Positions 32,928 to 42,263 of a DNA stretch of 64,000 nucleotides are shown here, in pieces. A program made the position numbers and the translations under genes. A model generated the notes under the pieces. That model saw only the letters and a program-made list of their open reading frames with translations, ran no database searches and was not told the origin of the DNA. Location of the stretch: assembly GCF_003751225.1 (NCBI RefSeq), contig NZ_RJKE01000001.1, forward strand, positions 4,278,001 through 4,342,000. Direction: 5' to 3'. How positions within the stretch are numbered: position 1 is the first letter of the stretch; every line of letters starts with the position of its first letter. The DNA is from Actinocorallia herbida (GTDB lineage Bacteria; Actinomycetota; Actinomycetes; Streptosporangiales; Streptosporangiaceae).

Positions 32928-33824
32928 ATGGACATCTTCCTGGAACGCCTCTTCGACGGCGTCACCAACGGAACCGTCTACGCGATCATGGCGCTGGCCC
33001 TGGTCGTGGTGTTCCGCGGCACCGGCACCATCAACTTCGCCCAGGGCGAGATGGCGCTGTTCACCACCTACATCGCCTGGGCCCTCACCACCCAGGACGT
33101 CCCCATCTGGGCCGCCGCCCTCGTCGCCTGCGCGGTCGGGTTCCTCCTCGGCGCGATCACCGAACGGACGCTGATCCGGCCCGTGCGGCGCCGCAACGAC
33201 ATGGCGACCCTCATCGTCGCACTGGGCCTGTTCACCGGGTTCAACGCGCTGGCCGGGCTGCTGTTCGACGCCGACACCAAGACCCTGCCCGGCCTGTTCC
33301 CCGGCGGCCAGGACGACTACCTGTCCGTCGGCGGGGCCCGCCTGTACTTCGACGCGCTCGGCGTCTGGCTGGTCGTCGCCGTCCTCATCGGCCTGGTGTT
33401 CGCCCTGTTCAACCGGACCCGCCTCGGCCTGCACATGCGGGCGGTCGCCGACAACCCCGAGTCCGCCGCGCTCAGCGGCGTCCCGACCGGCCGGATCCTC
33501 ATGCTCGGCTGGGGCCTGGCCGGGGTCATCGGGTCGCTGGCCGGGATCCTCATCGCGCCGCTGTCGTCGCAGCAGCTCAGCCTGACGACGATGTTCCCGA
33601 TCCTCATCTACGCCTCGGCCGCCGCCCTGTTCGGCGGACTCGACAGCCCCGTGGGCGCGGTCGTCGGAGGTCTGGCGATCGGCCTGCTGGAGTCGATGCT
33701 CACCGGCTACGTCGACGTCATCGGCGGCACCCTCCAGCAGACCGCGGCGCTCGTCGTCATCGTCCTCATCCTGCTCTTCCGGCCGACCGGCCTGTTCGGC
33801 ACCCGACAGATGGAGCGGCTGTGA
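32928..33824 (+). CDS. livH: ABC transporter permease, LivH-type
   Basis: The 298-residue inner-membrane permease has about eight hydrophobic spans and the family loop GLHMRAVADNPESAALSGV. AGGGGAGA precedes the ATG 12 bp after livF. The 3' end overlaps livM by four bases. Confidence 0.92.
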   Translation: MDIFLERLFDGVTNGTVYAIMALALVVVFRGTGTINFAQGEMALFTTYIAWALTTQDVPIWAAALVACAVGFLLGAITERTLIRPVRRRNDMATLIVALGLFTGFNALAGLLFDADTKTLPGLFPGGQDDYLSVGGARLYFDALGVWLVVAVLIGLVFALFNRTRLGLHMRAVADNPESAALSGVPTGRILMLGWGLAGVIGSLAGILIAPLSSQQLSLTTMFPILIYASAAALFGGLDSPVGAVVGGLAIGLLESMLTGYVDVIGGTLQQTAALVVIVLILLFRPTGLFGTRQMERL

Positions 33825-34951
33825 CCACCACCTCCGCCAAACCCCCCGCCCCCGCCGTCGCCCCCGCCAAGGCCCCGCGCGGCCCGCTCCTCACGCTCGT
33901 GCGCGGCACCCCGCGCCACCGCGCGGCCGTCGCGGCAGGGCCGGTCCTCGCGCTGGCGGCCCTGTACCTCGGGTCGGGCCTCGAGCCGTTCCGGGTCGGC
34001 CAGCTCACCAGCGTGCTGATCTTCGCGATCGCGATCAGCGGCCTCAACCTCGTCACCGGCTACACCGGCCTCCTGTCGATCGGCCACTCGGCGTTCTTCG
34101 GCCTCGGCGCCTACACCACCGGCGTCATGATCGTCTCCTATCAGGTGGAGCCGCTGCTCACCCTGCCCGTCGCGGCGGTGCTGTGCTTCGTGCTCGGCTT
34201 CATCGTCGGCCTGCCCGCCCTGCGGATCCGCGGCCTGTACCTCGCCCTGGTGACCCTGGCGGTCGGCGTGGCGTTCCCCGAGCTGGTCAAGCGGTTCACC
34301 GACCTGACCGGCGGCGCGGCGGGCCTGGTGATCCGCTCCCGCCAGCTCGCCCCGCCGCAGTGGACGGGGCTGGGCGCCGGGCAGCGCTACCTGTGGCTGT
34401 ACTGGGTGAGCGCGGTCGTGCTGATCCTGGTGATCGTCCTCCTCCGCAACCTCACCCGCAGCCGGCTGGGCATGGCGATGCTCGCGGTCCGCGACAACGA
34501 GCTGTCCGCGGCGTCCTCCGGCGTGCACATCGCCTCGGTGAAGACCCTCGCGTTCGGCCTGTCCGGCGCGGTCACGGGCCTGGCGGGCGGCCTGTTCGCC
34601 ATGTACGTCGGCGCCCTGTCCCCGGACGGGTCCTTCACCCTCCTGAAGTCGATCGAGCTGATCACCGGCCTGTTCCTCGGCGGCGCCGCCACCCTCTACG
34701 GGCCCGTCGCCGGCGCCCTGGCGGTGGTGTTCCTGCCGTACTTCACCGCCGACCTGGTGTCCGGGCACGTGTCGGGCATCCTCTTCGGCGCCGTGCTCAT
34801 CGCGATCGTGTTCCTCATGCCCGAGGGCATCGTCGGACGGCTCGGCGCGACCGCGCGCCGCCTCGTCCGGGTCGAATCCCGCCCCGGCACCCCTGACCTC
34901 CCCTCCGATCCCACCCCCCGCGCGCCCCAGGGCGACGCGCGAAAGAAATGA
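33821..34951 (+). CDS. livM: ABC transporter permease, LivM-type
   Basis: The 376-residue permease has a charged/proline-rich N-terminal extension, then about nine membrane spans with GLNLVTGYTGLLSIGHSAFF and the cytoplasmic loop GMAMLAVRDNELSAASSGV. GTG 33821 overlaps the livH stop (GTGA). A C-terminal tail of about 30 polar residues is added. Confidence 0.92.
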   Translation: MTTTSAKPPAPAVAPAKAPRGPLLTLVRGTPRHRAAVAAGPVLALAALYLGSGLEPFRVGQLTSVLIFAIAISGLNLVTGYTGLLSIGHSAFFGLGAYTTGVMIVSYQVEPLLTLPVAAVLCFVLGFIVGLPALRIRGLYLALVTLAVGVAFPELVKRFTDLTGGAAGLVIRSRQLAPPQWTGLGAGQRYLWLYWVSAVVLILVIVLLRNLTRSRLGMAMLAVRDNELSAASSGVHIASVKTLAFGLSGAVTGLAGGLFAMYVGALSPDGSFTLLKSIELITGLFLGGAATLYGPVAGALAVVFLPYFTADLVSGHVSGILFGAVLIAIVFLMPEGIVGRLGATARRLVRVESRPGTPDLPSDPTPRAPQGDARKK

Positions 34952-36228
34952 GTACGACCATGACAACGATGCGACTCGCCGCCGTCGGCGCCGCCGCGGC
35001 GCTGCTGCTCGCCGGCTGCGGCACCGGGGCGAGCGAAGAGACCGAGGCCGCCGCGGGCGGCGTCGTCACCGCCGAGGACTGCCTGGACCCCGCAGCCGCC
35101 GAGGCCGCGATCAGCGGCACCCTCAAGGTCGGGTGGAGCGCGCCGCTGTCCGGCCCGCTCGCCGCCGCCGCGGGCGCCGTCATCGACGGGATGAAGGCCC
35201 GCTTCGCGGTCGCCAACGCCGCGGGCGGCATCGGCGGAGTCAAGCTCGAGGTCGTCGCCAAGGACGACGCGTTCAACCCCGAGCGCGCCAAGGCCAACGT
35301 CAACGAGCTGATCCAGAAGGACGGCGTGCACGTCCTCGAGGTGTTCGGGTCGGGGCAGCTGAACGCGGCGGCCGACGACCAGAACGAGGCGTGCGTGCCC
35401 CTGCTGTACGCGCAGGCCGCGGTGCCGGAGTACCGGGACGCCGCGAACTTCCCGTGGACGACGGAGTACCTGCCCTCCAGCGAGGTCGAGATGGCCGTCG
35501 TCGTCGCGCAGCTCCAGCAGAAGTACCCGGACGGGGTGAAGGTCGCGCTCGCGGCGAACCAGACCGAGTCCGGGCAGAGCTACGCCAACGGCTTCAAGAA
35601 GGCCATCGAGGGCACGAACGTCACGATCGCGGCCGAGGCTCCCCTCACCGACCCGAACGCGGCCGTCACCACGCTCAAGGAGAGCGGCGCGCCGGTCCTG
35701 ATCGACGCGGGCGTCACCACCGACTGCCTGGCCCTCAGCATGGCCGTCGGCAGGTCGGGCTGGAAGCCCGAGACGTTCGTGCAGCCCGCGAACTGCGTCG
35801 ACGGCAAGAGCCTCTACGAGCCGGCCGGCGCCGCCGCCGACGGCCAGCAGGTCATGGTGTGGCTGAAGGACCCGGCCAACCCGATCTACGCCGATGACGC
35901 CGGGGTGAAGCAGTACCTCACCGACGCCGCCGCGCAAGGGGTGAAGGCGCCGCTGAACAACTACACCGTCAACGGGTGGGCGATCGGCGACCTGATGGTC
36001 GACGCGTTCACCAAGGCCGCGGCGTCCGAGGACGGGCTGAGCCGCCTGGGGATCATCAAGGTCGCCCGGACCCAGACGTACTCGCCGCCGATGTTCATCG
36101 ACGGCATCGACTGGAAGATGACACCCGAGACGTCCCTGGGCATCGGCGCGTTCCGCCCGTTCACCTGGAGCGCGGCCAAGAAGGCGTTCGAGCCCGCGGG
36201 CGACGTCATCACCATCGACGGCCACTGA
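34948..36228 (+). CDS. Substrate-binding lipoprotein of the ABC importer
   Basis: The 426-residue periplasmic-binding-fold protein of the LivJ/amide-urea-like type has a lipoprotein signal with the lipobox LLLAGCG (cysteine at about 23), so it is anchored outside the membrane. After it: KVGWSAPLSGPLAAAAGAVI and AANQTESGQSYANGFKKAI. It overlaps livM by four bases and is followed by a strong terminator (36242-36269). The ligand is not predictable; the operon context suggests the pathway substrate rather than leucine. Confidence 0.88.
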   Translation: MSTTMTTMRLAAVGAAAALLLAGCGTGASEETEAAAGGVVTAEDCLDPAAAEAAISGTLKVGWSAPLSGPLAAAAGAVIDGMKARFAVANAAGGIGGVKLEVVAKDDAFNPERAKANVNELIQKDGVHVLEVFGSGQLNAAADDQNEACVPLLYAQAAVPEYRDAANFPWTTEYLPSSEVEMAVVVAQLQQKYPDGVKVALAANQTESGQSYANGFKKAIEGTNVTIAAEAPLTDPNAAVTTLKESGAPVLIDAGVTTDCLALSMAVGRSGWKPETFVQPANCVDGKSLYEPAGAAADGQQVMVWLKDPANPIYADDAGVKQYLTDAAAQGVKAPLNNYTVNGWAIGDLMVDAFTKAAASEDGLSRLGIIKVARTQTYSPPMFIDGIDWKMTPETSLGIGAFRPFTWSAAKKAFEPAGDVITIDGH

Positions 36229-36241
36229 GCCGTCCCCTGCC

Positions 36242-36269
36242 GGGGCGCGGTCGGCGCGGACCGCGCCCC
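36242..36269 (+). terminator. Terminator after the importer genes
   Basis: GGGGCGCGGTC (36242-36252) pairs with 36259-36269, followed by CCTTTCCTCCCC. It may partly separate the importer from the ligase gene at 36312. Confidence 0.75.
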
Positions 36270-36311
36270 CCTTTCCTCCCCTCCATTCCGGACTTTGCGA
36301 AGGAGCACCTC

Positions 36312-38036
36312 ATGCACCGCGGCCTGCATCCGGCCGACCGCGTCGCCGACTACACCGCACGCGGCTGGTGGGGCGACGAGACCATGGACGGCCTGTTCCG
36401 GGCCCGCGTCGCGGCGGGCCCCGACCGGGAGGCGCTGCTCGACCCGGCCGACAAGGAGGCGCTGACCGGCCAGAGCCCGCGCCGCCTCACCTGGCGGGAG
36501 GTCGACGCCGAGACCGACGGGCTGGCCGATCTGCTGCTGGCCCACGGGATCGGCGCGGGCGACGTCGTCGGCCTCCAGCTCCCCAACACCGTCGAGCTGG
36601 TGGTGGCCTATCTGGCGTGCTGGCGGATCGGCGCGATCGTCTCGCCGCTGCCCGTGCAGTACCGGGAGCGGGAGATCACCGAGCTCGGCACGCTGGCCGG
36701 GTTCGCGGCGTTCCTCACCGCGGCGCGGGTCGGCGAGCGGCGTCCGGCGGCGGAGATCGCGGCGCTGCGCGGGGCCCTTCCGGCACTGCGGACGGTCCTG
36801 GCGTTCGGCGACGGCCCCGACGGCCTGCCCGAAGGGGTCCTCCCGGTCTCCTACGCGCCGGGTGCGGCCGCGCGGGTCGCGGCCCACATGGCGGCGCATC
36901 CGGCGGATCCGAACGACTGTGTGACGATCTGCTGGACGTCGGGGACCGAGAGCACCCCGAAGGGGGTGCCGCGCACACATCTGGACTGGCTGGCGATGAG
37001 CTGGGCGACCGTGGACGCGCCCCGCCTGACCGGTGACGACGTGCTGCTGAACCCGTTTCCGATGGTGAACATGGCCGGGATCAACGGGATGTTCCTGCCG
37101 TGGCTGCGGGTCGGCGGCGTCCTGGTCCAGCACCATCCGTTCGACCTGCCGACGTTCCTGGCGCAGATCGAGGCCGAACGGGTCACCTACACGGTGGCGC
37201 CTCCGGCGCTGCTGACGATGCTGCTGGCGCGCGAGGAACTGCTGGCGGCGACGGATCTGTCGTCGCTGCGGCTGATCGGTTCGGGGTCGGCGCCGCTGGC
37301 CCCGCCGATGGTCCGCGGCTGGCAGGAGCGGCACGGGATCGGGATCATCAACTTCTTCGGCTCGAACGAGGGCATCGCGCTGCTCACCGACCCGCACGAC
37401 GTGCCCGATCCCGAGGAGCGGGCCCTGTACTTCCCGCATTTCGGGGCGCCGGGCGTGACCTGGTCGTCGCGGATCTCCGGGCAGGTCGCGGTCCGGCTCG
37501 TCGACCCCGACACCGGCGCCCTGGTCACCGAGCCGGGGGTGCCGGGCGAGCTGCGGATCAAGGGGCCGATGGTGTTCTCCGGCTACCTGGGCGGGGACGC
37601 CCTGCCGTCGCCGTTCGACGAGGACGGCTACCTGAAGACCGGCGACGTGTTCGTCGTCGCCGGGGAGGACGGCAGGTTCCTGCGGTACGTGGACCGGGCG
37701 AAGGACCTGGTGATCCGGGGCGGGATGAACATCGCGCCCGCCGAGCTGGAGGGCCTGCTGGCGGGGCATCCGGCGGTCGCGGAGGTCGCGGTCGTCGGCT
37801 ACCCCGATCCGGTGCTGGGCGAGAAGGTGTGCGCGGTGGTCGTGCCGCGGCCCGGCGCGGCGCCCGCGCTGGCGGACCTCGTGGAGTTCCTGCGGGCCTG
37901 CCGGATCGCGTCGTTCAAGCTGCCCGAGCGACTGGAGCTCCGCGCGGAACTGCCCCGCAACCCCGTCGGCAAGATCCTCAAGCGCGAGCTGCGCGCCGCG
38001 CTGTCCCGACCTTCGAGCCCCGACGATACGGAGTGA
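36312..38036 (+). CDS. Acyl-CoA synthetase / AMP-dependent ligase (EntE/CaiC-like)
   Basis: The 574-residue ligase has CWTSGTESTPKGVPRTH (about 215), NFFGSNEGIAL, GYLKTGDVFVV, RAKDLVIRGGMNIAPAE and the catalytic lysine in NPVGKILKREL. It is longer and of a different subfamily from the two ligases at 20514 and 26552, resembling cyclohexanecarboxylate- or carnitine-type CoA ligases. ATG 36312 has AAGGAG upstream. It is downstream of the importer and overlaps the next SnoaL-like gene, so it probably activates the imported acid. Confidence 0.88.
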   Translation: MHRGLHPADRVADYTARGWWGDETMDGLFRARVAAGPDREALLDPADKEALTGQSPRRLTWREVDAETDGLADLLLAHGIGAGDVVGLQLPNTVELVVAYLACWRIGAIVSPLPVQYREREITELGTLAGFAAFLTAARVGERRPAAEIAALRGALPALRTVLAFGDGPDGLPEGVLPVSYAPGAAARVAAHMAAHPADPNDCVTICWTSGTESTPKGVPRTHLDWLAMSWATVDAPRLTGDDVLLNPFPMVNMAGINGMFLPWLRVGGVLVQHHPFDLPTFLAQIEAERVTYTVAPPALLTMLLAREELLAATDLSSLRLIGSGSAPLAPPMVRGWQERHGIGIINFFGSNEGIALLTDPHDVPDPEERALYFPHFGAPGVTWSSRISGQVAVRLVDPDTGALVTEPGVPGELRIKGPMVFSGYLGGDALPSPFDEDGYLKTGDVFVVAGEDGRFLRYVDRAKDLVIRGGMNIAPAELEGLLAGHPAVAEVAVVGYPDPVLGEKVCAVVVPRPGAAPALADLVEFLRACRIASFKLPERLELRAELPRNPVGKILKRELRAALSRPSSPDDTE

Positions 38037-38038
38037 CC

Positions 38039-38443
38039 GTGACCGACGAAGAGAAGATCGCCGCCGCCCAGGCGATGGTGGCCGCCTGGAACGCCAGGGA
38101 CTGGGACGGCATCGTCGCGCTGTTCGCGCCCGACGGCGTCCTGCACAGCGTCATGCAGGAGCCGCTGCGGGGCCGGGCGGCGATCGCGGCGCGGCTCCGG
38201 CTGCTCGCGGCCGGCCTCACCCACCTGGACCTGCAGGTCCGTGCGCTGGGGGTGATCGGCGGGCGGGTGTTCGTGGAGCGGCGCGACGTGTTCGCCAACG
38301 CGCACGGCCGCACCGAGGTCCCCGTCGTGGGCGTCCTGGCCTACGACGACGCCGGGCTCGTCGCCGAATGGCTGGAGTACTACGACCGGGCGACGTTGCT
38401 GGCGGGGTTCGGCAGGACCGCCGCCACCGATTTCGACGCCTGA
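38039..38443 (+). CDS. SnoaL-like polyketide-cyclase-fold protein
   Basis: The 134-residue protein is a compact NTF2 fold, MVAAWNARDWDGIVALFAPD and LAYDDAGLVAEWLEYYD, like limonene-epoxide hydrolases and SnoaL cyclases. GTG 38039 is preferred (GGAG six bases upstream); GTG 38033 overlaps the ligase stop. Likely a hydration or isomerisation step in the pathway. Confidence 0.78.
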   Translation: MTDEEKIAAAQAMVAAWNARDWDGIVALFAPDGVLHSVMQEPLRGRAAIAARLRLLAAGLTHLDLQVRALGVIGGRVFVERRDVFANAHGRTEVPVVGVLAYDDAGLVAEWLEYYDRATLLAGFGRTAATDFDA

Positions 38444-38525
38444 CCGGCCCGCCCGCCTCCACTTCGGCAACGAAAGCCAGCGATCCGGGTAGCATCGGCG
38501 CCAGGCGGCGGAGGGAGGCGGGCCC

Positions 38526-39467
38526 ATGGCGGGCGAGACGGCGCGGGCGGGCGCGGTCGGCCAGGCGCTGCTGGCGATCGGCGACCAGTGGACGCTGCTG
38601 ATCCTCCAGCGGGCCTTCCACCTGAGGGTGCGCCGCTTCGCCGACTGGCGCGACGCCCTGGGCGTCTCCGAATCGGTCCTGTCGGCCCGCCTCAAGGAGC
38701 TCCAGGCCGGCGGCCTCCTGGCCCCGTCGCCCTACCGGACCGACGGCCGGACCCGCACCGAGTACCTCCTCACCGAGAAGTCCCTGGACCTGTGGCCGCT
38801 GCTGATCGCACTGTGGTCGTGGGAGCGGGCGTGGGTGCCCCGCCGCGCGGCCCTGCCCGCGCTGCTGCACCATGGCTGCGGCGCCCCCACCGACGCCGAT
38901 CTCGGCTGCGCGGCCTGCGGGGCCGCGCCGGTGACCGCCCGCGACGTCGCCACCGAGCGGGGCGCCGCGACGTTCGCGCAGGTCGCGGTTCCGCGCCTGC
39001 ACCGCAGGACGGTCCGGCCCCCGGCGCAGGACGATCCGCTGTCGTACTTCCCCGAGACGTTCGAGATCCTCGGCGACCGGTGGGCGACCGTGCTCCTGGC
39101 GGCCTCGCTCCTGGGCGTCCGGCGTTTCGCCGACTACGAGCGGGAGCTGGGCGTCGCCCCGTCGGTCCTGGCCGGCCGGCTGCGCCGGTTCACCGACCTG
39201 GGCGTCCTGGCCCTCGACGCCGCCGACGGCAGGCCCCGCTACCGGCTCACCGACAAGGGCCTCGCCTTCTTCGGGGTGTTCGCGCTGCTCACCGACTGGG
39301 CGCAGCGCTGGTACACCGGCCCGCCCGGCACCGACCTGCGGCTGGTCCACCGGGCGTGCGGGCGGCGGCTGCGGCCGTTCCTGCGCTGCCGGGGCTGCGG
39401 GCAGGCTCTGGAACGGACCGCCGTGGGGTTCGCGCCGGCCGGCGGGGCCGCGCCCGCCGGCCGGTGA
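38526..39467 (+). CDS. Double HxlR winged-helix regulator (paralogue of 19500)
   Basis: The 313-residue protein carries two HxlR modules: IGDQWTLLILQRAF, VSESVLSARLKELQAGGLL and YLLTEKSLDLWPLL in the first, LGDRWATVLLAASL, VAPSVLAGRLRRF and YRLTDKGLAFFGVF in the second. Each is followed by a histidine/cysteine knuckle (HHGCG...CAAC; HRACG...CRGC). The architecture is identical to the gene at 19500. It has its own upstream gap (38444-38525) without a copy of the shared operator. One of these two proteins, or an unlinked TetR, probably binds the four shared sites. Confidence 0.85.
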   Translation: MAGETARAGAVGQALLAIGDQWTLLILQRAFHLRVRRFADWRDALGVSESVLSARLKELQAGGLLAPSPYRTDGRTRTEYLLTEKSLDLWPLLIALWSWERAWVPRRAALPALLHHGCGAPTDADLGCAACGAAPVTARDVATERGAATFAQVAVPRLHRRTVRPPAQDDPLSYFPETFEILGDRWATVLLAASLLGVRRFADYERELGVAPSVLAGRLRRFTDLGVLALDAADGRPRYRLTDKGLAFFGVFALLTDWAQRWYTGPPGTDLRLVHRACGRRLRPFLRCRGCGQALERTAVGFAPAGGAAPAGR

Positions 39468-39474
39468 GCGGCCC

Positions 39475-40455
39475 TCAGCCCGCGATGCGGCGCAGCCGCT
39501 CCAGGGTGGCGCGGCCGCCGGGGTCGCCGTCGACGCTCGCGGGGATGACCGCGACCTCCTCGACCCCGGCCGCGGCATAGGCGGCGAGCTGCGCTTTCAC
39601 CTCGGTGTCGTCGCCGACCAGGCCGACGGCGGCGACGAGCGCGCGCGGGACCGCGGCCAGGAGTTCCTTGGGGTGGGGGCGGGTGCGGGCGAACGCGACG
39701 AGGTCGGCGAATCCGGCGGCGGTGAACATCTCGGCGTAGCCGGGGGCGGCGAGGTAGCCGACGACGCCGCGCCGCACCTGGTCGACGGCCTCGGGGTCGG
39801 CGGCGTCGGCGGCGGTCACCCAGGCCGTCACCCGCGGCGGGGTCCGGCCCGCCTTCCCCGCCTCCTCGCGCATGGCGGTGACGAGGGCCGCGGCGGAGGC
39901 GGGCGTGAGGAGGTTGAGGACCATCCGGTCGGCGTGCCGGGCGGCGGTCCGGACGGCGGCGGGGCCGAACGCGGCGACGGCGAGCTCGCTGCCGGGAGGG
40001 GCCAGGCGCAGGTGGTAGCCGCGGGTGGTGACGACCTCGCCGCGGAAGTCGGCCTTGTCGCCCGCCAGCAGGGGCCGCAGCGCCTGCACCGACTCGCGCA
40101 GCGCCGTCGCGGACCGCTCGCGGGGCCTGCCGTGCCAGTGGGAGACCACCAGGGGGCTGGAGGTGCCGACGGCGACGTCGACGGGCCGCCCTGACAGGTC
40201 GGCGACCGAGGCGGCGCCGCGGGCGATGAGCATGGGGTCGCGGACCGCGACGGCCAGCGGCCCGACCGTCAGGCGCAGGCGGGTGCCGGCGGCGATCCGG
40301 GTGGCCAGGGCGAACGCGTCGTAGGTGGCCATCTCGCCGATCCACAGCCGCCCGTAGCCGAGCTCGTCGGCGTGGCGGGCGGTGTCCAGGGCCTCGCCGG
40401 GCGGCCGGTCCTGCCAGAACCCCAGTGATACCGCGAGCGACGGCAGCGTGCTCAT
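39475..40455 (-). CDS. LLM-class flavin/F420-dependent oxidoreductase
   Basis: The 326-residue luciferase-like monooxygenase barrel has LWIGEMATYDAFALATRIA, RDPMLIARGAASVADLSG, VAVGTSSPLVVSHWHG and a family-typical length. Actinobacterial members use coenzyme F420 or FMN to oxidise alcohols or reduce enones. ATG 40455 is preceded by a GTAAGGAGAC-like site. Convergent with the regulator at 38526. A redox step of the same pathway is likely; the cofactor is inferred from family. Confidence 0.82.
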   Translation of the reverse strand: MSTLPSLAVSLGFWQDRPPGEALDTARHADELGYGRLWIGEMATYDAFALATRIAAGTRLRLTVGPLAVAVRDPMLIARGAASVADLSGRPVDVAVGTSSPLVVSHWHGRPRERSATALRESVQALRPLLAGDKADFRGEVVTTRGYHLRLAPPGSELAVAAFGPAAVRTAARHADRMVLNLLTPASAAALVTAMREEAGKAGRTPPRVTAWVTAADAADPEAVDQVRRGVVGYLAAPGYAEMFTAAGFADLVAFARTRPHPKELLAAVPRALVAAVGLVGDDTEVKAQLAAYAAAGVEEVAVIPASVDGDPGGRATLERLRRIAG

Positions 40456-40509
40456 GGGCGTCTCCTTACCTTTCCGGGCGGCCCCTCCGGGCCGCCGCGT
40501 CCGCCGGGG

Positions 40510-41385
40510 TCAGCCGCGGCGGAAGAACAGGCCCTCCTGGGCGAGGGAGGCCGCCAGGCGCCCGTCGGCGCCGAACACGTCGGCCCTGACGAGCGAGCGG
40601 CCGTCGGCGGCGACGGGCGAGTCCTGCACGAACAGGAGCCAGTCGTCGGCGCGGACCGGGCGGTAGAACCAGACGGCGTGGTCGAGGGACACCGCGTCCC
40701 AGACCTCCCCGTCGCGCTCCTCCACGCCGAGCGGCATGCCGTGCGGGACGAGGGCGCCGGCGAGGGTCGTCACGTCCGACAGGTAGACCAGCAGGGCCTG
40801 GTGCAGGGCGGGGTCGTCGGGGGCGGCGCCGGCCATGCGGTGCCAGGCGGTGCTGCCGTGCGGCGGGGTGTCGGGGGCGACGCGGGTGTCGACCGTCGGC
40901 ATGTCCCACAGGTGCTCGGGGTCGGCGCCGTGGCCGCCGCTCCACTCCACCAGGGTCGGCAGGTCGTCGGGGGGTGCGACGTCGGGGGCGGCCGCCTGGT
41001 GGTCGAGCCCTTCGGAGGGGACGGCGAACGACACCGTCATGGTGGCCAGGACCCGCTCGTCCTGGCTGATCTCGACCGACCTGCTCGACAGGCGCCGTCC
41101 GTCGCGCAGCCGCCGGACGGCGAACGCGGTGTCCTTGCGGGGGTCGCCGCCGCGCAGGAAGTAGGCGTGCAGGGAGTGGGCGGGGATCGCGCTCGCGACG
41201 GTGCGCGCGGCGGCGACGAGGGCCTGGGCCAGGAGCTGGCCGCCGTAGGAGCGGGGGGCGTCGATGCCGTGGAAGGCGGGCGCGGTGTAGGTGTCGGGGC
41301 CGGTCTCGGCGAGGTCGAGCGCCTCGAGCACCCCGTTGATCGGTGCGGTCTCGTGTGTCGCCGCCCGTCCGTCGATCCCGCCCAT
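40510..41385 (-). CDS. Acyl-CoA thioesterase II (TesB family)
   Basis: The 291-residue double hot-dog protein has YGGQLLAQALVAAARTV, HSLHAYFLRGGD, SLDHAVWFYRPVRADDWLLF and QEGLFFRRG, all TesB landmarks, and the length is typical. ATG 41385 is preferred; upstream TTG/ATG extensions to 41442 run through an AT-rich promoter-like stretch. It releases CoA from acyl-CoAs, perhaps for export or to relieve CoA trapping in the pathway. Confidence 0.88.
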   Translation of the reverse strand: MGGIDGRAATHETAPINGVLEALDLAETGPDTYTAPAFHGIDAPRSYGGQLLAQALVAAARTVASAIPAHSLHAYFLRGGDPRKDTAFAVRRLRDGRRLSSRSVEISQDERVLATMTVSFAVPSEGLDHQAAAPDVAPPDDLPTLVEWSGGHGADPEHLWDMPTVDTRVAPDTPPHGSTAWHRMAGAAPDDPALHQALLVYLSDVTTLAGALVPHGMPLGVEERDGEVWDAVSLDHAVWFYRPVRADDWLLFVQDSPVAADGRSLVRADVFGADGRLAASLAQEGLFFRRG

Positions 41386-41471
41386 GCGCGCCCGCTTTCT
41401 CCAGTCCTGCCCTGCCGAAGTCACTATCATAAACAGAGCCAACCCCTGGAGCGCCAGCCCCCGGTGACGCG

Positions 41472-41510
41472 CGTGCCCGCATCCCCCGGCGCGTCGGGGA
41501 TGCGGGCACG
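41472..41510 (-). terminator. Hairpin terminator after the azoreductase gene
   Basis: A 15-bp perfect stem (41472-41486 with 41496-41510) lies just downstream of the leftward gene ending at 41524. Confidence 0.8.
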
Positions 41511-41523
41511 GGGGATGCGCGGA

Positions 41524-42156
41524 TCAGCCGCGGGCGAGGGCGCGGGCCGTCTCACGGGCGGTGTCGAGGGCCGCGGTGCGGGCCTCGGCGGCGAGGTCGC
41601 GCAGCGGCTCCATCGCGGGGGTGGACTCGGCCAGGGTCAGCTCCCGCTTGATGAGGGTCAGGTCGGCCTCCCACACGTCGCGCACGATCCGCTCCAGGTA
41701 GCCGGTGGAGTGGTCCCAGCCCTCGCGGGGCGTGCCCGGCCCGTAGCCGCCGCCCAGAGTGGTGATCAGGATCGTCGGGGTGTCCTTGAGGACCGGGGTC
41801 GCGGCCCCCGCGCCGGCCAGGACGAGGTCGATCCACACCTTGACGTGCTGGGACACCCCGTAGTTGTACAGCGGGACCGCCAGCAGGACGGTGTCGGCGG
41901 CGCGCAGCTCGTCGGCGAGCTCGGCGACCAGGGCCAGGGCCTCCTTCTGGGCGGGGGTCCGGTCGGCCTCGGGGGTGAAGGACGCGGTGGTGGCGTTGGC
42001 CCAGGCGTCGGAGGGCAGCGGGTCGGTGCCGAGGTGGCGGCGCACGACGGGCGCGCCGGGGCGGGCCGCGCGCCACTCGGCCTCGACGACGTCGGCGAGC
42101 TCGGCCGAGGCGGAGGTGGCGGGCAGGATGCTGGCGTCGAGCCGGAACAGGGTCAT
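41524..42156 (-). CDS. FMN-dependent NADH-azoreductase-like flavodoxin-fold quinone reductase
   Basis: The 210-residue protein of the AzoR/NQO family starts TLFRLDASILPATSASAELA (flavin phosphate site), with AVPLYNYGVSQHVKVWIDL and ITTLGGGYGPGTP near the active site. It uses NAD(P)H to reduce quinones, azo dyes or nitro compounds. Divergent from the TetR gene at 42264, which is its most likely regulator. Pairing of a quinone reductase with a TetR sensor suggests a response to electrophiles. Confidence 0.87.
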   Translation of the reverse strand: MTLFRLDASILPATSASAELADVVEAEWRAARPGAPVVRRHLGTDPLPSDAWANATTASFTPEADRTPAQKEALALVAELADELRAADTVLLAVPLYNYGVSQHVKVWIDLVLAGAGAATPVLKDTPTILITTLGGGYGPGTPREGWDHSTGYLERIVRDVWEADLTLIKRELTLAESTPAMEPLRDLAAEARTAALDTARETARALARG

Positions 42157-42250
42157 GGCGGTCCCTCGAGGGGGTAGTGGCGGGCCGCTTCTCGGCGCCG
42201 CCGCACCCCCACAGCATAAGCGGACTTCACCCCGTTTTTGTAGGGCTGTG

Positions 42251-42256
42251 TAGATT
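42251..42256 (+). promoter_or_regulatory. Candidate -10 box giving a leaderless TetR transcript
   Basis: TAGATT lies seven bases before the GTG start at 42264, so transcription would begin at or next to the start codon. A TTCACC at 42226-42231 could be a weak -35. Confidence 0.4.
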
Positions 42257-42263
42257 CTGCACT

